64,000 bases of DNA, from NCBI RefSeq assembly GCF_019455445.1, contig NZ_JAHWUS010000003.1, positions 434,001 to 498,000 on the forward strand, written 5' to 3'. The DNA comes from Pseudaquidulcibacter saccharophilus. GTDB taxonomy: Bacteria; Pseudomonadota; Alphaproteobacteria; Caulobacterales; Aquidulcibacteraceae. The notes beneath the pieces were generated by a model. That model did not search any database and was not told where the DNA came from. It was given only the letters and a program-made list of their open reading frames with translations. This document shows positions 55,070 to 64,000 of the stretch, in pieces (within the stretch, counting starts at the first letter, position 1; the number at the start of each line of letters is the position of its first letter). A program made the position numbers and the translations under genes.

Positions 55070-55309
55070 GCGTATAACCTTGTGCAATATTATTACAAAA
55101 GCATTACGTTCCGTTTGAGGTGATTACAAATAAAGGATGCATGTATTTAGGCATTTATATACAGAATTGAGTGCTTCTTTTGTTATATATCATAATTATG
55201 GACATGCTGATTAAATAAATTAGTTGGTATTATTTGCCAAAATTATAATAAAAAACTATCGTGCTTAATATGTGCAAGCGTTTTTAAATTAATAGATAAG
55301 GGGGATAAG

Positions 55310-55385
55310 TGGTGCCGGCTGCAGGAATCGAACCCGCGACCATTCGATTACAAATCGAGTGCTCTACCTGCTGAGCTAAGCCGGC
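55310..55385 (-). tRNA. tRNA-Thr (TGT anticodon)
   Basis: 76 nt on the minus strand. Acceptor GCCGGCT pairs with AGCCGGC, followed by ACCA. The D-arm is GCTCAGCAGGTAGAGC, the anticodon loop TTTGTAA gives TGT, and the T-arm is GCGGGTTCGATTCCTGC. No features of pseudogene are visible. Confidence 0.96.
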
Positions 55386-55548
55386 ACAGATAAGAGAAGC
55401 GCTTATTGAATATTTTTTTATGGCTTTGCAAGTTTCAATAACAGCAAAATCTGAAAATTTTTTGAAAATAACAGAAAAATTCCATTTGAAACAGGATTTA
55501 CGGGGGTTTTTTCTTGAAAAATCTTCAAAATTATTGTTGTGAGAACTT

Positions 55549-57258
55549 ATGACAAAGCAAAGATTCCTTATCACCTCCGCACTTCCTTATATTAATGGCA
55601 TCAAACATTTGGGCAATCTTGCCGGTTCGATGCTTCCGGCTGATGTGCATGCACGTTTCAGACGGCTTCAAGGGCATGAGGTTTTGTTCCTTTGCGCAAC
55701 TGATGAACATGGAACCCCCGCGGAATTGGCGGCCGCAGAAGCGGGCCAAACCGTTGAGCAATATTGTCTTGAACAGCATGAAATCCAAAAAGCAGCCGGT
55801 GAGGGGTTCAACCTTTCATTTGATCACTTTGGGCGTTCTTCATCACTTGAAAACCGCGAACTAACCCAGCATTTCGCCGAACGGCTTGAAGAAAATGGCT
55901 TGTTAGAAGAGCGTGTAAGCAAGCAAATCTATTCAATTGATGATAAACGCTTTTTACCAGATAGATATGTTGAAGGCACATGCCCAAAATGCGGCTATGA
56001 TAGTGCGCGTGGCGACCAGTGTGATTCTTGCGGTACATTGCTTGACCCCCTTGATTTGATTAATCCGCGTTCAAAAGTTTCTGGCTCAACCAATGTTGAA
56101 CCGCGTGATACTGCACACCTTTTCTTGCGTCAGCCATTGATGGAAAATGAAATCCGCGCATGGGTTGATGCCGCAAAAGATTGGCCGCACCTTGCAAAAT
56201 CTATTGCCTATAAATGGCTTGATGAAGGCTTGCAGGACCGGGCAATCACCCGTGACCTTAAATGGGGGGTTCCGGTTGCCAAAAATGGTGTTTCGCGCCC
56301 AGGGTTTGAAGACAAGGTCTTTTACGTATGGTTTGATGCGCCGATTGAATATATTGGTGCCGCGCAAGAATGGGCAAAGAAAAACGGCGAAAATTGGGAA
56401 CGTTGGTGGCGCAAAGATAAAGGCGCCGATGACGTTATCTATGTTGAATTTATGGGTAAAGACAATGTGGCATTCCATACGGTTTCATTCCCTATTACTT
56501 TACTTGGCTCCAAAGAGCCTTGGAAACTTGTTGATCGCCTAAAAGCGTTTAACTGGGTTACTTGGTATGGCGGTAAATTCTCCACCAGCCAAAAGCGCGG
56601 TATCTTTATGGACAAGGCGCTTGAATTAATGGCGGGTGATTATTGGCGTTGGTATTTAATGGCGAATGCGCCCGAATCTTCGGATGCCGCATTCACCCTT
56701 GAAGGTTTCCAAGCCGCTGTGAATTCCGATTTGGCAAACGTGTTCGGCAACTTTGTGAATCGTATCACCAAATTTGCAAATTCAAAATTCGATGCAACCA
56801 TTCCAGAAGGTGGTGCGCATGGCGAATTAGAGAGTGATTTGATTAAGGCGATTTCCGAAAAACTTGCCGAAATCACCAAATATCATGAAGAAATGGAATT
56901 CCGCAAGGCGGCCGCCGAAACCCGTGCATTATGGGTTCTTGGTAACGAATATCTGCAAACCAAGGCGCCGTGGACATTGTTTAAAACCGACCTTGAGGCA
57001 TCTGCAACCGGTGTTCGTATCGGCCTAAACCTTGTGGCATTGTTTGCGATTGCCGCACTTCCATTTGTTCCGGCAACCGCGACCCGTGTTCTTGACGCGC
57101 TTGGTGTGCCAAGTGAAAAGCGGGTTTGGACCGATGGGGAAGGGTGGCTTGAAATCTTGCCAGCAGGTCACAAGTTTGAAGTGCCTGATTTATTATTCCA
57201 AAAAATCGAAGATGAACAAGTTGCCGAATGGGCGGCAATGTTTGGCGGCGCGGAATAG
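55549..57258 (+). CDS. metG: Methionyl-tRNA synthetase
   Basis: 569 residues, charges tRNA-Met. [20 protein letters not shown] carries the HIGH-type motif (HLGN), [18 protein letters not shown] is the zinc knuckle, [19 protein letters not shown] is the methionine site, and [11 protein letters not shown] is the KMSKS equivalent. It lacks a C-terminal tRNA-binding (Trbp111) domain. ATG at 55549 follows GAGAA. It is divergent from tRNA-Thr. Confidence 0.96.
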   Translation: MTKQRFLITSALPYINGIKHLGNLAGSMLPADVHARFRRLQGHEVLFLCATDEHGTPAELAAAEAGQTVEQYCLEQHEIQKAAGEGFNLSFDHFGRSSSLENRELTQHFAERLEENGLLEERVSKQIYSIDDKRFLPDRYVEGTCPKCGYDSARGDQCDSCGTLLDPLDLINPRSKVSGSTNVEPRDTAHLFLRQPLMENEIRAWVDAAKDWPHLAKSIAYKWLDEGLQDRAITRDLKWGVPVAKNGVSRPGFEDKVFYVWFDAPIEYIGAAQEWAKKNGENWERWWRKDKGADDVIYVEFMGKDNVAFHTVSFPITLLGSKEPWKLVDRLKAFNWVTWYGGKFSTSQKRGIFMDKALELMAGDYWRWYLMANAPESSDAAFTLEGFQAAVNSDLANVFGNFVNRITKFANSKFDATIPEGGAHGELESDLIKAISEKLAEITKYHEEMEFRKAAAETRALWVLGNEYLQTKAPWTLFKTDLEASATGVRIGLNLVALFAIAALPFVPATATRVLDALGVPSEKRVWTDGEGWLEILPAGHKFEVPDLLFQKIEDEQVAEWAAMFGGAE

Positions 57259-57260
57259 GA

Positions 57261-57288
57261 TTAAAAATTAAAAATTAAAAATTAAAAA
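57261..57288. repeat. Tandem 7-base repeat, 4 copies
   Basis: Four exact copies of TTAAAAA directly after the metG stop. This AT-only run is likely a slippage-prone sequence in the 3' region. No function is visible. Confidence 0.9.
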
Positions 57289-57295
57289 TTTTGTC

Positions 57296-57331
57296 ATACC
57301 GGAATTTTTCTACAAGAAAAATGTCCGGTAT
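57296..57331. repeat. Palindromic element with ATACCGGA arms
   Basis: A 16-bp stem, ATACCGGAATTTTTCT with AGAAAAAT-g-TCCGGTAT, one-base bulge, loop ACA. It is preceded by GTC and followed by CTC. The ATACCGGA...TCCGGTAT form resembles dispersed palindromic repeats known in several proteobacteria. It may also act as the metG terminator, although it is not followed by a T run. Confidence 0.7.
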
Positions 57332-57806
57332 CTCTTTGAGTAAAGCCAAATAACTAACATTATGTAACCATTTTTTACCCATTTGTAACAATTATTTTTC
57401 CCAATAAAACCATTATTAATCAGTTGCATATGCCGATTATTGGCACACATTTTCCACCTCCTTAAAAATGTTGACATTTGTTGACATGCCCCAAATTTAA
57501 CACCACCCAAAAACCCTGACAAATCCTGACATTTGGTATTTGGGCATCAAAATTTTGCTTTTTGTTAAAGACATTATAAGGGTAAAAAGCATGGGGGGTG
57601 ATAGTGCTTTCACTGATCTATTTGCCTAATGCTTTGAGGGCGACTGTGCAGCCATGATTTGCTATGAAAATTAGATGTCCTGCGCGCGATTCAGCATGCA
57701 GAGATAAAATTGCATTAAGGTTGTCAGGGTTTGAGAATGCCAATTTGCTCGGAAGATTGGTTCAGATTATATTACGAAATTGGTTACGGCGATGTCGAGG
57801 TAAATG
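57332..57806. other. Non-coding gap with short repeats and possible gene remnants
   Basis: No intact gene recognised. Around 57470-57546 there are several TGACATTTG/TGACAAAT copies and a long inverted pair TGCCCCAAAT...ATTTGGGCA. From about 57650 several short frames look protein-like but are broken, which may be a decayed gene upstream of the small protein at 57807. GAGG at 57797-57800 serves that gene. Confidence 0.4.
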
Positions 57807-58010
57807 ATGAACAAGTTTTCTCTCTATGATGTAGTTAAATTAGTGGATTCTAAATCAGAGACATCGGTGCCTATTAATTCTATTGGAACAATTGTGGATA
57901 TAAATGATAATTATCCAAATTCGTATATGGTAGAATTTTTTAATGAAGATGATGATAGCTTGGGTGTTTTTGACGTAATATCAAGCCAAATTATTCAATC
58001 GGGAGCTTAA
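57807..58010 (+). CDS. DUF4926-like small protein
   Basis: 67 residues, beta-rich. FSLYDVVKLVDSKSETSVPI starts it, INSIGTIVDINDNYPNSYMV and EFFNEDDDSLGVFDVISSQI follow. The pattern LYDvVkL...G..G.IVdi....yxVEF matches the DUF4926 family, small proteins often found beside toxin or DUF6883 genes. No intact partner is upstream. I start at the second ATG (57807) because GAGG then has a 6-base spacing. The ATG at 57804 is the alternative. Confidence 0.6.
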   Translation: MNKFSLYDVVKLVDSKSETSVPINSIGTIVDINDNYPNSYMVEFFNEDDDSLGVFDVISSQIIQSGA

Positions 58011-58476
58011 TAACTATTAAATCCATTTCAAACAAAATGGAAACTACCACTAGAAGAACGAGCCGCATGTTTGATGGCCTGAACCGTAATGCGGGTATTG
58101 CGGCATTGTCGGGTGGTTATGTTGTGCGGGATATCTACAGACCTTATTGGGTGAATATAGCGTGATAGGTTTTGGTTTTATAATGATGGCAAACGAAGCA
58201 GGGGTTAAATGTGCCGTTTGGTAATGTTTAACAAAAAGCCCTTTGTTGCACAACTTTTTACAGTTGCGACACCTTGACCAATTGCAAAGATAATATATAG
58301 AGACCCTTCACAATTTGTTTTGGCGTTTTGCGCAACTGCTTGACCTGTTGATTCCAATCTTTGAAGATGGCGTAGGGTGATTTACAGTTGCGCTTTTTGG
58401 ACATTCAAATTCCGAAATTGATTCGGGCGTTGAATTTACAATAAACACCAAATTGGTTTAAAACTGGAGAGTGTTA
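58011..58476 (+). promoter_or_regulatory. Upstream region of rpsM operon (466 bp)
   Basis: No gene recognised. Three copies of CAGTTGCG are present: direct copies within TTTACAGTTGCG at 58257-58268 and 58381-58392, and one inverted (CGCAACTG) at 58331-58338. A candidate promoter has -35 TTGACC (58274-58279), 16-base spacing and -10 TATAGA (58296-58301). A second TTGACC lies at about 58340. GGAGAG precedes the rpsM ATG. In most Proteobacteria secY or adk would be here instead. Confidence 0.45.
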
Positions 58477-58857
58477 ATGGCCCGTATAGCTGGCGTCAAT
58501 ATCCCAACTAACAAGCGCGTTGTGATCGCGCTTCAATATATTCACGGCATTGGCCCTGCGTTGGCGCAGGAAATCTGTGATAAAGTAGGTATCACCGCAG
58601 AACGTCGTGTTAATCAATTGACTGACGCTGAAGTATTGCAAATCCGCGAAACCATCGACCGCGACTATATCGTGGAAGGTGACCTTCGTCGTGAAACTGC
58701 GGTAAACGTAAAACGTCTTATGGATTTGGGCTGCTATCGTGGTCTTCGCCATCGTCGTGGTCTTCCGGTTCGCGGTCAGCGTACCCACACCAACGCGCGT
58801 ACCCGTAAAGGTCCTGCAAAACCAATCGCGGGCAAAAAACAAGCAGCTCGTAAATAG
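58477..58857 (+). CDS. rpsM: 30S ribosomal protein S13
   Basis: 126 residues with [58 protein letters not shown] and a Lys-rich C-terminus. The ATG at 58477 gives the normal start; the GTG at 58471 is an extension. It heads rpsM-rpsK-rpoA-rplQ. Confidence 0.97.
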   Translation: MARIAGVNIPTNKRVVIALQYIHGIGPALAQEICDKVGITAERRVNQLTDAEVLQIRETIDRDYIVEGDLRRETAVNVKRLMDLGCYRGLRHRRGLPVRGQRTHTNARTRKGPAKPIAGKKQAARK

Positions 58858-58876
58858 ATAGAGTTTGAGAAGACAA

Positions 58877-59266
58877 ATGGCAAAAGATACTACTCGCCTT
58901 AAGCGTAAAGAACGTAAAAATATTTCATCTGGTGTTGTTCATGTTAACGCCAGTTTCAACAACACAATGGTGACTATTGCTGATGCGCAAGGAAATACAA
59001 TTTCTTGGGCTTCTGCTGGTATGATGGGCTTTAAAGGTTCTCGTAAGTCAACCCCTTATGCGGCACAGGTTGCGGCAGAAGAAGCTGGTCGTAAGGCTGC
59101 TGAACACGGTCTTCGCACCGTTGAGGTAACCGTTTGTGGCCCGGGTGCAGGTCGTGAAAGCGCGCTTCGTGCGTTACAATCTGTTGGCTTTACAGTTACT
59201 TCAATCCGTGACGTAACCCCAATCCCACACAATGGTTGCCGCCCGCCAAAACGCCGCCGCGTCTAA
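58877..59266 (+). CDS. rpsK: 30S ribosomal protein S11
   Basis: 129 residues: [58 protein letters not shown] and the end CRPPKRRRV. The ATG at 58877 is preferred to a TTG at 58865. It binds the platform of the small subunit near the mRNA exit. Confidence 0.97.
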   Translation: MAKDTTRLKRKERKNISSGVVHVNASFNNTMVTIADAQGNTISWASAGMMGFKGSRKSTPYAAQVAAEEAGRKAAEHGLRTVEVTVCGPGAGRESALRALQSVGFTVTSIRDVTPIPHNGCRPPKRRRV

Positions 59267-59335
59267 TAGTTGATTTTTCTATTGTTTCGCGCCATTTTGG
59301 CATTGTTTTAAATTAAAACAGAAATTGGTTTAAAA

Positions 59336-60379
59336 ATGACTACTGAAGAAAATACGCCCCCAGTATTAGAGAAAAACTGGAAAGAGCTTATCCGCCCTGA
59401 TAAGCCTGTGGTTGAACATGGTTTCGACCCAAAGCGTAAAGCAAAATTGATTGCAGAACCATTCGAACGTGGCTTTGGTATGACCATTGGTAACGCTCTT
59501 CGTCGTGTGTTGTTGTCTTCACTACGCGGTGCTGCGATTACTTCGGTTCAGATTGACGGCGTTTTGCATGAGTTCTCTTCACTTACTGGCGTACGTGAAG
59601 ACGTAACGGACATGGTTTTGAACATCAAAGGCGTATCTCTTGTTATGCACTCTGATGGTCCAAAAAGAATGTTACTTCGAGCACTTGGCCCGGGTGAAGT
59701 TACCGCGGGTCAAATTGATTGTGGGTCAGACATTGAAATCTTGAACCCTGATCATGTTATCTGCACGCTTGATGATGGTGCTGAAATCCGTATGGAATTC
59801 ACTGTTGAAGCTGGCAAAGGCTATGTTTCTGCGGCTGCTAACCGTCCTGAAGATGCGCAAATCGGTCTTATCGCGGTTGACGCACTTTATAGCCCGGTTA
59901 AACGCGTTGCATACAAAGTTGAAAATACACGTTCTGGTCAGGTTCTTGACTATGATCGTCTTATTCTTGAAGTTGAAACAAATGGCGCAATCAGCCCAGA
60001 AGATGCGGTTGCATATGCGGCGCGTATCATTCAAGATCAGCTTGAAGTATTCATCAATTTTGAAGAAGCAAAAAGCAAAAAACAAGAAGATACTCGTCCT
60101 GAACTTCCGTTCAACCCAGGTCTTCTTAAACGTGTTGAGGAATTGGAACTTTCTGTTCGTTCTGCAAACTGCTTGAAAAACGACAATATCATTTATATTG
60201 GCGACCTTATTCAACGCACCGAAGGTGAGATGCTTCGCACCCCTAACTTCGGTCGTAAGTCACTGAACGAAATCAAAGAAGTTTTGGCGCAAATGGGTCT
60301 GCACCTTGGTATGGACGCACCAAATTGGCCGCCTGAACATATTGATGAGCTTGCAAAGAAATTCGAAGATCAAATGTAA
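59336..60379 (+). CDS. rpoA: RNA polymerase alpha subunit
   Basis: 347 residues. The N-terminal dimerisation domain contains [20 protein letters not shown] and [16 protein letters not shown]. The C-terminal domain contains [20 protein letters not shown] and [11 protein letters not shown]. It assembles the polymerase and binds UP elements and activators. It is 69 bases after rpsK. Confidence 0.97.
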   Translation: MTTEENTPPVLEKNWKELIRPDKPVVEHGFDPKRKAKLIAEPFERGFGMTIGNALRRVLLSSLRGAAITSVQIDGVLHEFSSLTGVREDVTDMVLNIKGVSLVMHSDGPKRMLLRALGPGEVTAGQIDCGSDIEILNPDHVICTLDDGAEIRMEFTVEAGKGYVSAAANRPEDAQIGLIAVDALYSPVKRVAYKVENTRSGQVLDYDRLILEVETNGAISPEDAVAYAARIIQDQLEVFINFEEAKSKKQEDTRPELPFNPGLLKRVEELELSVRSANCLKNDNIIYIGDLIQRTEGEMLRTPNFGRKSLNEIKEVLAQMGLHLGMDAPNWPPEHIDELAKKFEDQM

Positions 60380-60429
60380 TTAGACTGCTGTAAAGTCCTC
60401 TTGGAAACTTACAGCTTTAGGAGAGAAAT

Positions 60430-60837
60430 ATGCGTCACGCACATGGACATCGCAAACTTAACCGCACTCACGAGCACCGTGAGGCAATGTTTGCAAATAT
60501 GGCTGCTTCATTGATTAAGCACGAACAAATCACCACCACCTTGCCAAAAGCAAAAGAACTTCGCCCTGTTGTAGAGCGTTTGGTTACTTTGGCTAAAAAA
60601 GGCGGTCTTGCTAACCGTCGTATCGTTATGTCTCGTATGGGCGATGAAACCCAAGCGAAAAAACTATTCGACGTAATCGCACCACGTTACAAAGAGCGCC
60701 AAGGCGGCTACCTTCGTATTATGAAGGCTGGCTTCCGTTATGGCGATAACGCACCTGTTGCTGTTATTGAATTTGTTGACCGTGATGTTGATGCAAAAGG
60801 TCAAGACTCTGGTCCAGTATTAGAAGACGCTGAATAA
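60430..60837 (+). CDS. rplQ: 50S ribosomal protein L17
   Basis: 135 residues: [40 protein letters not shown] and the acidic C-terminal end. AGGAGAG is 5-6 bases upstream of the ATG. A short hairpin GCTGTAA/TTACAGC (60387-60415) lies in the spacer after rpoA. It ends the operon. Confidence 0.97.
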   Translation: MRHAHGHRKLNRTHEHREAMFANMAASLIKHEQITTTLPKAKELRPVVERLVTLAKKGGLANRRIVMSRMGDETQAKKLFDVIAPRYKERQGGYLRIMKAGFRYGDNAPVAVIEFVDRDVDAKGQDSGPVLEDAE

Positions 60838-60856
60838 TATTTGGCATCTTTAAAAC

Positions 60857-60886
60857 AAAACCCCGCCAAACTGGCGGGGTTTTTTT
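60857..60886. terminator. Strong terminator after rplQ
   Basis: 12-bp stem AAAACCCCGCCA/TGGCGGGGTTTT with loop AAC and a T run to 60886. The A run on the other side lets it end copB transcription too. Confidence 0.95.
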
Positions 60887-60890
60887 ATGC

Positions 60891-61610
60891 CTAGAATTTA
60901 AACCTTATGCCAAGCCTAAAACCATTTGATGATATTGGTTCGGCGATTGCATCATAAAGCTTTGCGGTTTTGCCGAATTTCCGTTCATAGGAATATTCAA
61001 CATATGGCGCAAATTCACGCGTAAATTCATAACGCAGCATTAGTTTGGCTTCTGCATCAGATAACCCCGAGCCGATTTGATATTCTTCATCACTGCGTGA
61101 ATTTATATTCAATGCCAATGATGGGCTAAGGACAAGGCGATTGGTGATTAAAATATCATTCTCCTGTTTAAGGTGAATGCTAAAAAGCCCATCATCGCGC
61201 AAAAGCCCGTATGCTTCGGTTTCAAAGAAAAATGGCGCAAGACCATTTATTCCAAATGCAACATAACTGCTTTCACGTTGGTGTGCTTGAATTTTGGGGT
61301 CATAACGAAGACCAATTTGTGCATCCCAAAAGGTTGCTATATTGCGGCTATATAATGCCCATAGATTTGCATCGCTAAGTTTGCCATTCTCTACATTGCC
61401 CTCGGATTTTACCCAAAGTTTCTGATAATCACCGCCGGCCCAGCCATCTAAATCCCAATTGGATTTGTCTTTGCCATAATCGGTTTCAAGGGTGAAAGAG
61501 TGATATGGGAATAAGTTACTTTCACCCAAATGATTATGATTATGAGCCGCTTCGGCGAATGCAAATGATGGCGCCAATAATGCCATAATGGCAATAATTT
61601 TAATGTTCAT
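60891..61610 (-). CDS. copB: Copper resistance protein CopB (outer membrane)
   Basis: 239 residues: signal sequence to about AFA, a short His stretch (HNHNH), then the CopB core YHSFTLETDYGKDKSNWDLD, WVKSEGNVENGKL, ATFWDAQIGLRYD and SSNGFRLGIRFKF at the end. It is a beta-barrel outer-membrane protein. The typical Met/His-rich linker of other CopB proteins is very short here. Start at 61610: GGAGG lies upstream and the ATG is inside the end of copA. Confidence 0.9.
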   Translation of the reverse strand: MNIKIIAIMALLAPSFAFAEAAHNHNHLGESNLFPYHSFTLETDYGKDKSNWDLDGWAGGDYQKLWVKSEGNVENGKLSDANLWALYSRNIATFWDAQIGLRYDPKIQAHQRESSYVAFGINGLAPFFFETEAYGLLRDDGLFSIHLKQENDILITNRLVLSPSLALNINSRSDEEYQIGSGLSDAEAKLMLRYEFTREFAPYVEYSYERKFGKTAKLYDAIAEPISSNGFRLGIRFKF

Positions 61611-63228
61611 TATGTCCTCCATGGTTCATTTTTGGCATGTCCATCATGGGGATTGTTTCTTTTGGGGTGTCTGGTTGCGCCACGGAAATTTGCGTCATCA
61701 TCCCACTTGCCATGTGAAAGAAGAGGTGACAGTGAAACGGCCAATCACCCGGATTATTGGCGGTTAATAATACCGACAAGGTCTGACCCGGTGGGACAAT
61801 TACCGTGTGCTTACTTGGCATTTTATCCATATCCTGCCCATTTTCTAATTGCACAAACATCCCATGCAAGTGAATTGGGTGTGCCATCATGGTTTCATTA
61901 ATATAGGTAAGGCGAACACGCTCATTGAAATCGACCTTGAAACCACGTTTGGGGTCGAATACATGCCCATCCATGGTCCAAATGTAACGCTCCATATTGC
62001 CACCAAGGCGAACCACAATATCCCTTGTTGGTTCACGTAAATCAGTTTGCGGATTTAGTGCGCGAAGGTCGGAATATTCCAAAATTCTTGTTCCTTCTGG
62101 CGCATTGGAATTGGCCCAACCACTTGGGGGTATGTTCGACATATCCATATTTGGGTCATCTTTCATCATCAATTCCATGTTCATATCAGACATGGTTAGG
62201 AGCGCGCGTGGGCGGGCAACAGGCTTTTCACCTACTTGCCCCAACGATGTTGCAAGGGTGCCGATGGCAAATCCGGTGCGGTCTATTGGTTCGGCGGTGA
62301 TTGTATAGGGTTTATCGTCTTTCGGTTCGACAATTACGTCATAGGTTTCGGCATTACCAAAGCGGAATTCATCAACTTGGACTGGCTCAACATCTTGTCC
62401 ATCGGCCTGAACAATGGTCATTTTAAGACCAGGTATGCGAACGTCATACATGCTCATGGCGGAGGCATTGATAAAGCGTAGGCGGATTTTTTCACCCTTT
62501 TTGTAAATTCCTGTCCAATTTTGGTTTGGTGTCATCCCATTTATCAAAAAATCATAACCTGTTACGTCCGATAAATCTGTTGGCAACATGCGCATTTTCC
62601 CCCACTCTAATGAGGTTTTGCTTGCCGCCCCAAAACCGCGTTCCTTGGCATCCTTTAAATAATCAACGATTGTCTTGCGGTGATATTGGTAATAATCAGA
62701 TGATGATTTTAAATGTTGCAGGGTTTGCTTTGCACTTTCATGCTTATAGTCAGATAGCAAAATGACATATTCACGATCTGATTTTATTTGTTCTTCTTTG
62801 GGGTCGATAATTATTCCGGCATATAGGCCTTCTTGTTCTTGCCCCAAGGTGTGCGAATGATACCAATATGTGCCAGACTGCTTAATCGGGAATTTATAGG
62901 TAAAGGTTTCATTTGGTTTAATCGGCATTGTGCCATTAAAACCCGGCGCACCATCCATATTCCCTGGTACAATTAGGCCATGCCAATGAACCGATGTATC
63001 TTCATTCATATTATTGGTTACGTGAACTATTGCTTCATCGCCGTCTTTAAATCGTAAAACAGGGCCGGGAAGGGTATTATTAATGGTGATTTTGTTTGAT
63101 GTGACACCGTTTATTGTCACATTTTGTCTGGCGATAACCAGATTGTATTCTTTGGTTTCTGCATGCGCAATCATTGGCAAGGCAAAACCAAATGCCAAAA
63201 GCAATTTGGCAAATTTCATGATTTTCAT
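61600..63228 (-). CDS. copA: Multicopper oxidase CopA
   Basis: 542-residue periplasmic Cu(I) oxidase. Copper motifs: HWHGLIVPG, YHSHTLGQEQEGLYAGIIID, HPIHLHGMFVQLENG and the type 1/3 HCHLFFHMASGMM. A Met-rich segment (MSDMNMELMMKDDPNMDMSN) sits at about residues 340-365. The signal MKIMKFAKLLLAFGFALPMI is Sec-like and lacks the twin Arg usual for CopA/PcoA, which normally carry their copper across by Tat. Its end overlaps copB by 11 bases. Confidence 0.94.
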   Translation of the reverse strand: MKIMKFAKLLLAFGFALPMIAHAETKEYNLVIARQNVTINGVTSNKITINNTLPGPVLRFKDGDEAIVHVTNNMNEDTSVHWHGLIVPGNMDGAPGFNGTMPIKPNETFTYKFPIKQSGTYWYHSHTLGQEQEGLYAGIIIDPKEEQIKSDREYVILLSDYKHESAKQTLQHLKSSSDYYQYHRKTIVDYLKDAKERGFGAASKTSLEWGKMRMLPTDLSDVTGYDFLINGMTPNQNWTGIYKKGEKIRLRFINASAMSMYDVRIPGLKMTIVQADGQDVEPVQVDEFRFGNAETYDVIVEPKDDKPYTITAEPIDRTGFAIGTLATSLGQVGEKPVARPRALLTMSDMNMELMMKDDPNMDMSNIPPSGWANSNAPEGTRILEYSDLRALNPQTDLREPTRDIVVRLGGNMERYIWTMDGHVFDPKRGFKVDFNERVRLTYINETMMAHPIHLHGMFVQLENGQDMDKMPSKHTVIVPPGQTLSVLLTANNPGDWPFHCHLFFHMASGMMTQISVAQPDTPKETIPMMDMPKMNHGGHNEH

Positions 63229-63283
63229 TGATTTGATTTCCTGAAAAAATTACAAAAAGCGCATATGTTGCGCAAACTTATAA

Positions 63284-63673
63284 TCAGGAAAAGTTTTTCG
63301 GCGGTCGCTCTGGTGGTGTTTGCGGTTCAATAATTGCAAAAGCTATCGCTTCTGGGCTTTGGATGTTTCCCATGAATTGCGGGCTGATTTGAACGTTTGG
63401 CTCTGTGATTGCAATTGTTCCATTGCAATGTCCATATGAACACGTACAAGCGTTATCGCAGCATTTATTATGTTGCTTATCCCACTGTTGGTGGGCATCC
63501 ATCTTCATTACATGGGGGCCTGTCATATCATGGCAAGGCATATCAGAAGTCATTGCCGTGGCATTATGATGCGATACTTTTTCAAGTTCACAAGAATGAT
63601 AATTCCCATTACCAAGCATTAAAGCAAATGCCAGCAAGGGGATGAAAACCAAATTTTTGAACCATAATGCCAT
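63284..63673 (-). CDS. Cys/His-rich exported protein upstream of copA
   Basis: 129 residues. Hydrophobic N-terminus (LVFIPLLAFALMLG) indicates export. The middle is rich in Cys, His and Met (MPCHDMTGPHVMKMDAHQQW, HNKCCDNACTCSYGHCNG). The end has PQTPPERPPKNF, a Pro-rich tail seen in small proteins of copper operons (DUF2946/CopL-like). It likely binds copper in the periplasm; function is inference. 55 bases upstream of copA. Confidence 0.7.
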   Translation of the reverse strand: MALWFKNLVFIPLLAFALMLGNGNYHSCELEKVSHHNATAMTSDMPCHDMTGPHVMKMDAHQQWDKQHNKCCDNACTCSYGHCNGTIAITEPNVQISPQFMGNIQSPEAIAFAIIEPQTPPERPPKNFS

Positions 63674-63716
63674 GCAATTATGCTACACGCATTGCTGCTA
63701 TTAGTAAATAAAATAG

Positions 63717-64000
63717 TTATTTAGTAATCGTACGCTCTACTAATGCCTTCATGATTTTATATCCTTCGGCATTGGGGTGAACGCCGTCACCGCTAAGGGT
63801 GGTTGGAAGCCCGCCTTTTTCATTTACCATAGGGGTATAATAATCAATAACTTTAAGATTATTTGCCTTGGCATATTTCGCAATCTCAATATTCAATTGG
63901 GCAATTTGTGGTGCAGGCTTAATATCTGGTGACCAATAATAATGATCGGCCGGCAATAATTTACAAAGCACAACTTCGATTTTATTTGCCTTGGCGATTT
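63717..64000 (-). CDS. SGNH/GDSL hydrolase, C-terminal part (cut by window edge)
   Basis: Frame open to position 64000, so the start lies beyond the window. The visible ~94 residues include IEVVLCKLLPADHYYWSPDI, LKVIDYYTPMVNEKGGLPTT and the catalytic Asp-x-x-His in SGDGVHPNAEGYKIMKALVE. These belong to the GDSL/SGNH lipase-acylhydrolase family. A GTG at 63971 is not the real start. Substrate unknown; often ester-linked acyl groups on lipids or glycans. Confidence 0.85.
   Translation of the reverse strand, partial: IAKANKIEVVLCKLLPADHYYWSPDIKPAPQIAQLNIEIAKYAKANNLKVIDYYTPMVNEKGGLPTTLSGDGVHPNAEGYKIMKALVERTITK

Noticed and set aside
57261-57288. Tandem repeats as possible CRISPR
   Set aside because: Units are only 7 bases with no spacers; no cas genes nearby.
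57667-57812. Short frame MKIRCPARDSACRDK... before the DUF4926-like gene
   Set aside because: Basic, no domain, overlaps the next gene's start; considered chance or a remnant.
58474-58842. 122-codon open frame antisense to rpsM
   Set aside because: Complete overlap with a certain ribosomal gene; no ribosome binding site or domain.
59726-60214. 162-codon open frame antisense to rpoA
   Set aside because: Shadow of the highly biased rpoA coding sequence; composition rich in Phe/Asn/Lys with no domain.

Overview
The window is most likely from a low-GC alphaproteobacterium. The gene order infA-maf-RNase E/G-yacG on one strand is characteristic of Alphaproteobacteria. It is supported by the COG3575 nucleotidyltransferase, a DUF2793 protein and a FixJ-like regulator. 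Genus cannot be fixed from sequence alone. Housekeeping genes look moderately AT-rich, and the polysaccharide genes in the middle are clearly AT-richer.

Layout. (1) 39-3588: a compact curli-type amyloid locus on the minus strand: csgF, csgG, a FixJ/LuxR-type regulator and one very large curlin-repeat protein. csgE and csgB are not seen. (2) 3975-5964: infA-maf-rng-yacG, tightly packed with short overlaps. (3) 6061-15564: metabolic and envelope genes: Tat-type serine hydrolase, ferredoxin-NADP reductase, Excalibur-domain protein, COG3575 nucleotidyltransferase, thyA, DsbD/ScsB-type reductase, MaoC-like protein and a hybrid histidine kinase. (4) 15691-18769: cytochrome bd operon including a 28-residue CydX and a CydP-like small protein. 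(5) 19051-50351: a surface-polysaccharide locus of about 31 kb. It has nucleotide-heptose genes (hddA, an hddC-gmhB fusion), ugd, an AGE-family isomerase, manC, galE, an ABC-2 exporter (wzm/wzt type), many glycosyltransferases, a second nucleotide-sugar dehydrogenase, a pyruvyltransferase-like protein, two methyltransferases and rmlBCDA for dTDP-L-rhamnose. (6) 50348-51988: a phage-tail-fibre-like protein with a self-cleaving S74 chaperone domain, convergent with the last glycosyltransferase. (7) 52216-58010: tRNA-Leu(CAA), a LOG-family protein, a large uncharacterised protein, tRNA-Thr(TGT), metG, palindromic and tandem repeats and a DUF4926-like small protein. (8) 58477-60837: rpsM-rpsK-rpoA-rplQ with a strong terminator. 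(9) 60891-64000: copper-resistance genes copB, copA and a Cys/His-rich protein, then the 3' part of an SGNH hydrolase cut by the window edge.

How it fits together. The polysaccharide block supplies UDP-glucuronate, UDP-galactose, GDP-mannose and/or GDP-heptose and dTDP-rhamnose to glycosyltransferases. The ABC transporter would export a glycan that may be capped or modified by methyl and pyruvyl groups. The curli locus adds a second extracellular matrix component. The bd oxidase, DsbD-like and copper genes concern respiration, periplasmic redox and metal tolerance. No CRISPR array, transposase or integrase was seen.
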